A DNA stretch of 64,000 nt from Cryptomeria japonica. Lineage: Eukaryota > Streptophyta > Pinopsida > Cupressales > Cupressaceae. Within the stretch, counting starts at the first letter, position 1, and each line of letters begins with the position of its first letter. Made by a program: the position numbers and the translations under genes. The notes under the pieces were generated by a model, which saw only the letters and a program-made list of their open reading frames with translations, ran no database searches and was not told the origin of the DNA. The DNA lies in assembly GCF_030272615.1 (NCBI RefSeq), contig NC_081407.1, positions 101,663,897 to 101,727,896 on the forward strand, given 5' to 3'. Positions 61,390 to 64,000 of this stretch are shown piece after piece.

Positions 61390-61910
61390 CTAAAGGATGG
61401 GATGCTCCTGTAATAGATCCTCTGAGCTAATTCCCTCCTCCACATCCTTCATTGATACCGCAAATAACTGGAAACCCTTACGTGCACACCTCTTCATCTG
61501 CATAGTTGAAATCATGCAAAGAGAGATAGGTCTTTGAATACCTACAATCTCCACACTCTTCCTATTGTCATCCACATACTGCACTCTCTTACCTCTGCAA
61601 TCTATCTGTGATTGGTGAGACCCAAGCCAATCCATACCAAGAACCACATCATAAGATCCCAAGGACATGATATGAAGATCCACAGAAGTATAAAAATTTC
61701 CCAAAACTAAAGGACAACCGAGCACAAGGGAATCTACTGCCACCTTGGACCCTATAGCTAACTCTACCTGCCACCTATCATCCTACTTTTCCATAGAAAG
61801 CCCACATCACTCTACTAGAAAAAGAGATAAAAGAATCTGATTCTCCCAAATCAAATAACATTGAACAAGAGATACCACTTATCACACCTGATGTCTCGAC
61901 AATGGTGGCT
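61390..61910 (-). pseudogene. Element D aspartic protease
   Basis: The active site reads MLFDLGESDSFIS (near 61860-61825) where the family has D-S/T-G-A, so the Ser/Thr is Leu. Frame 61743-61390 holds SYDVVLGMDWLGSHQSQIDC, the usual ILGMDWL strand of chromoviral proteases. Confidence 0.88.
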
Positions 61911-63080
61911 TAATTCTCAGTTTGATGATTATCAATCATTGTAAATACACGACGTGACCTGCCTACATCACCAACTATAGGCTTAGAAGTAGATGGATTC
62001 TAAGTTGCCTTGACATCTGTGAAGTATGCTGAGGACAATGAACAAAAATGTGTCTTGGCTGTCCACATGAAAAGAAATCTCTCCTAATGAATCCTCTACT
62101 CGCTGGAGTAGCACTCAACTGTTGAATATTGTGTCTACTAGAAGCTGGGTGAGAACTCTGTGATGGCTAAGAAGGAGTAGGTCTCCTATCACACTGACAA
62201 TTGTGACTCCTATCAACCTGAAATCTAGCACCTCGCACAAAGTTCTGACCTAGAGAATGCCTCTTCTTAAACTATTGATTATTGTGAAAAGAAGAAGGAT
62301 GGCTCCTAGCAAAACTTGAAGTCTGCGACTAAGAACCTCTCACAATAGATCCTGTAACTAGTGCACTAATTGTCTGTCCACTTGTCACACCTCCTGAAGC
62401 TAAGGCAAGATTATCCTCCGCTAACCTTGCCTTCTCCACAACTGCCTCCAAGGTCTTAGGTTTGTGCATCCAAACCTCTCCACTAATACAATCACTTGCG
62501 CTTATACTTATCCACGGTCATCCTCTGCTGTCTCAAATCGTGGTACTCATCGACCTTCCTCTGCCTCCAATGCTCTGAAAGAAAACTAGCATGAAACTTC
62601 TCTAAGAACAACTCCCAACATACTGTCGCTATGTCTAAATGCAGCTTCTACTCCTTCGTATGCCACCATGTCGTCATAAAATCATGAAGGTGTGTAATCA
62701 CACATCTCACCTTGGTGTTACTGCTACACGAGTGGATAACAAAATACCTACCCAAGTCCAAAACCTAAGTCTCTGCCTCCATACCACTACCTAAGCCATC
62801 AAAAGTAGGAGGGCGACTCCTCATCAGATCTCTCATGTGACTAGCTACAAGCACCTCCTAATCCACCTCAACTCTTCTCTTAGGAGAATATGAACACTCT
62901 CTTTCTTGATGCTGCAAATTATGAGACCCCTCTTGTCTTAGTCCTAGGTGGCCAAGAATCTCCTAAAGCACGTTCACCAATTGCAGAATCGCATTACCTC
63001 TAAGCTAATCTTGCTATTGCTCCTCATTGTGTGACTCTTCAAACACCTCAAGACGAGGATTCCTATGAGTACCCATGCAA
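61911..63080 (-). pseudogene. Element D gag
   Basis: A start MGTHRNPRLEVFEESHNEEQ at about 63076 is followed by several stops, then MRDLMRSRPPTFDG (near 62840), the RxxPPxFxG capsid entry of chromoviral Gag, and ELFLEKFHASFLSEHWRQRK (near 62610-62550). The zinc knuckle near 62090-62045 reads FFSCGQPRHIFVHC, with Phe in place of its first Cys. Confidence 0.82.
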
Positions 63081-63274
63081 TTAGCAAGACGATGATATCT
63101 ACCCCTAATAGGAATCTTGTTTTAGAAACACACAAAAGAAAACTATAAGCTAACCATCTAGGGCTACTACAACAAGAAAATAAATAGCAGGGATATAATC
63201 GCTGGGCTACCCCATGCAAAATGCTACATGTACAATGGGTTCAAATGAAACCAAAGTACCCAGTGTATGAACAT

Positions 63275-63288
63275 GGGCTCTGATACCA
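63275..63288 (-). promoter_or_regulatory. Element D primer-binding site
   Basis: The minus strand reads TGGTATCAGAGCCC two bases after the LTR end, an exact initiator tRNA-Met site. Confidence 0.92.
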
Positions 63289-63290
63289 GA

Positions 63291-64000
63291 TGTAATGCCC
63301 ACCAAAATACCCTAGAGAAACTAAGCATCTAACATACTAAAAAGAGATAATAATTTACTTTTAAAAAAAACATCTAATGCTACCCATCATATCATCTATA
63401 CAATTAGTTAACATTCATTATCATTTAAGCATAAATAATATAAACCACTCATATAAGTACATTAACCAATTACATAAGTGGAATAACATCACAATCATTA
63501 CAACTATCTCTCTAGGGCATCTTAACGTCATTAATTAACCTGCTACCACAAGTAATTACATTCTACTCCTTTAATTACCACACTAATCATTACTTAATCC
63601 TTTACCATATGCAAATGCAACTTATTTAATACCAATCATTATTTTATGCAACTACTTGATTATTTAACCTTTATGAGATGCACTCAACTCTAACATGCTA
63701 GATGCCTACTCTTTCCATGCAAGACTAATCCCTTTTTTCTTGAATTCATTTTATAACCTAATCCAAATATGCTTAGTTCCTTATCCATTTTCTATCTACA
63801 TGAACATTTCTCTTAGCATTAATCCCAAGTACATAATGCAAGATTCCTAATGCTTTCCTAACTTTCAGTGCAATTACATGAATGACATTATCAACGAATA
63901 TGATATTATTATTCAACCACAACTCCTACACTATATTCATTCCATTTGCATAAATCTTTCTCACATATGAATCTACTTCCTAAGTGATAACCATGAAATT
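63291..64000 (-). repeat. 5' LTR of element D (inner part only)
   Basis: Starts TGTAATGCCCACC and matches 54272 to about 54985 with scattered substitutions; it continues beyond the window. Confidence 0.9.

Larger units (their letters stand above)
54272..64000 (-). mobile_element. Element D: chromovirus with 4.3-kb LTRs, truncated by window end
   Basis: The 3' LTR (54272-58563), the internal region (58564-63290) and the inner 710 bp of the 5' LTR (63291-64000) are present. Minus-strand domains are gag, protease, RT, RNase H, integrase and a chromodomain remnant. The primer-binding site matches initiator tRNA-Met. The coding region is more decayed than element B, with numerous stops. Target duplication cannot be tested because the right end lies outside the window; the left flank is GGAGT. 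Confidence 0.92.

Noticed and set aside
1-64000. A defence, biosynthetic or other operon-like system
   Set aside because: All identifiable coding sequence is retrotransposon-derived or a transposon-borne PMD pseudogene; no gene cluster of another kind is visible.

Overview
The window looks like intergenic DNA from a large-genome land plant, probably a seed plant and possibly a gymnosperm. The organism call is inference: the sequence is AT-rich, has no bacterial gene organisation, and is filled with nested plant-type LTR retrotransposons (Ty1/copia, chromovirus and Tat-like Ty3/gypsy). I found no intact host gene, tRNA, rRNA or CRISPR. Every coding region is transposon-derived and broken by stops and frameshifts; several stops stand where a Gln (CAG/CAA) or Arg (CGA) codon would be expected, as with decay of methylated cytosines.

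Layout. 1-3129: nothing recognised. 3130-3590: minus-strand LINE remnant. 4241-6534: complete short non-coding LTR element (minus) with LTRs, PBS and PPT. 6651-52985: a nested complex. Its outer shell is element C, a Tat-like Ty3/gypsy element on the minus strand (order PR-RT-RH-aRH-IN). C's 3' LTR lies at 6651-8330, its degenerate 5' LTR end at 52764-52985, and between pol and the 3' LTR it carries an antisense (plus-strand) plant-mobile-domain (PMD) pseudogene. 52986-54271: nothing recognised. 54272 to the window end: element D, a minus-strand chromovirus with LTRs of about 4.3 kb, cut by the window edge.

Three later elements sit inside C. A Ty1/copia element (10300-18103, plus) split the PMD reading frame and left a TATAT duplication. 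Element A (19947-47053, minus) is a gypsy element with LTRs of about 5.8-5.9 kb; it split the C-terminus of C's integrase and left a GTAAG duplication. Element B (24849-33793, minus) is a chromovirus that inserted into the 3' LTR of A. Removing each insert with one duplication copy restores the interrupted frame or LTR, so the relative order C, then A, then B, with copia also after C, can be read directly. Hand comparison of LTR starts agrees: A's LTRs are more diverged (about 17 differences in 138 bases) than B's (about 10 in 210) or the copia LTRs (about 20 in 325).

Most unusual: the PMD ORF captured antisense inside C; an eight-unit 147-bp tandem array inside the copia gag; element A, which has its extra archaeal-type RNase H between protease and RT whereas C in the same locus has it between RNase H and integrase; and a hairpin of inverted LTR ends at the 5' edge of C.
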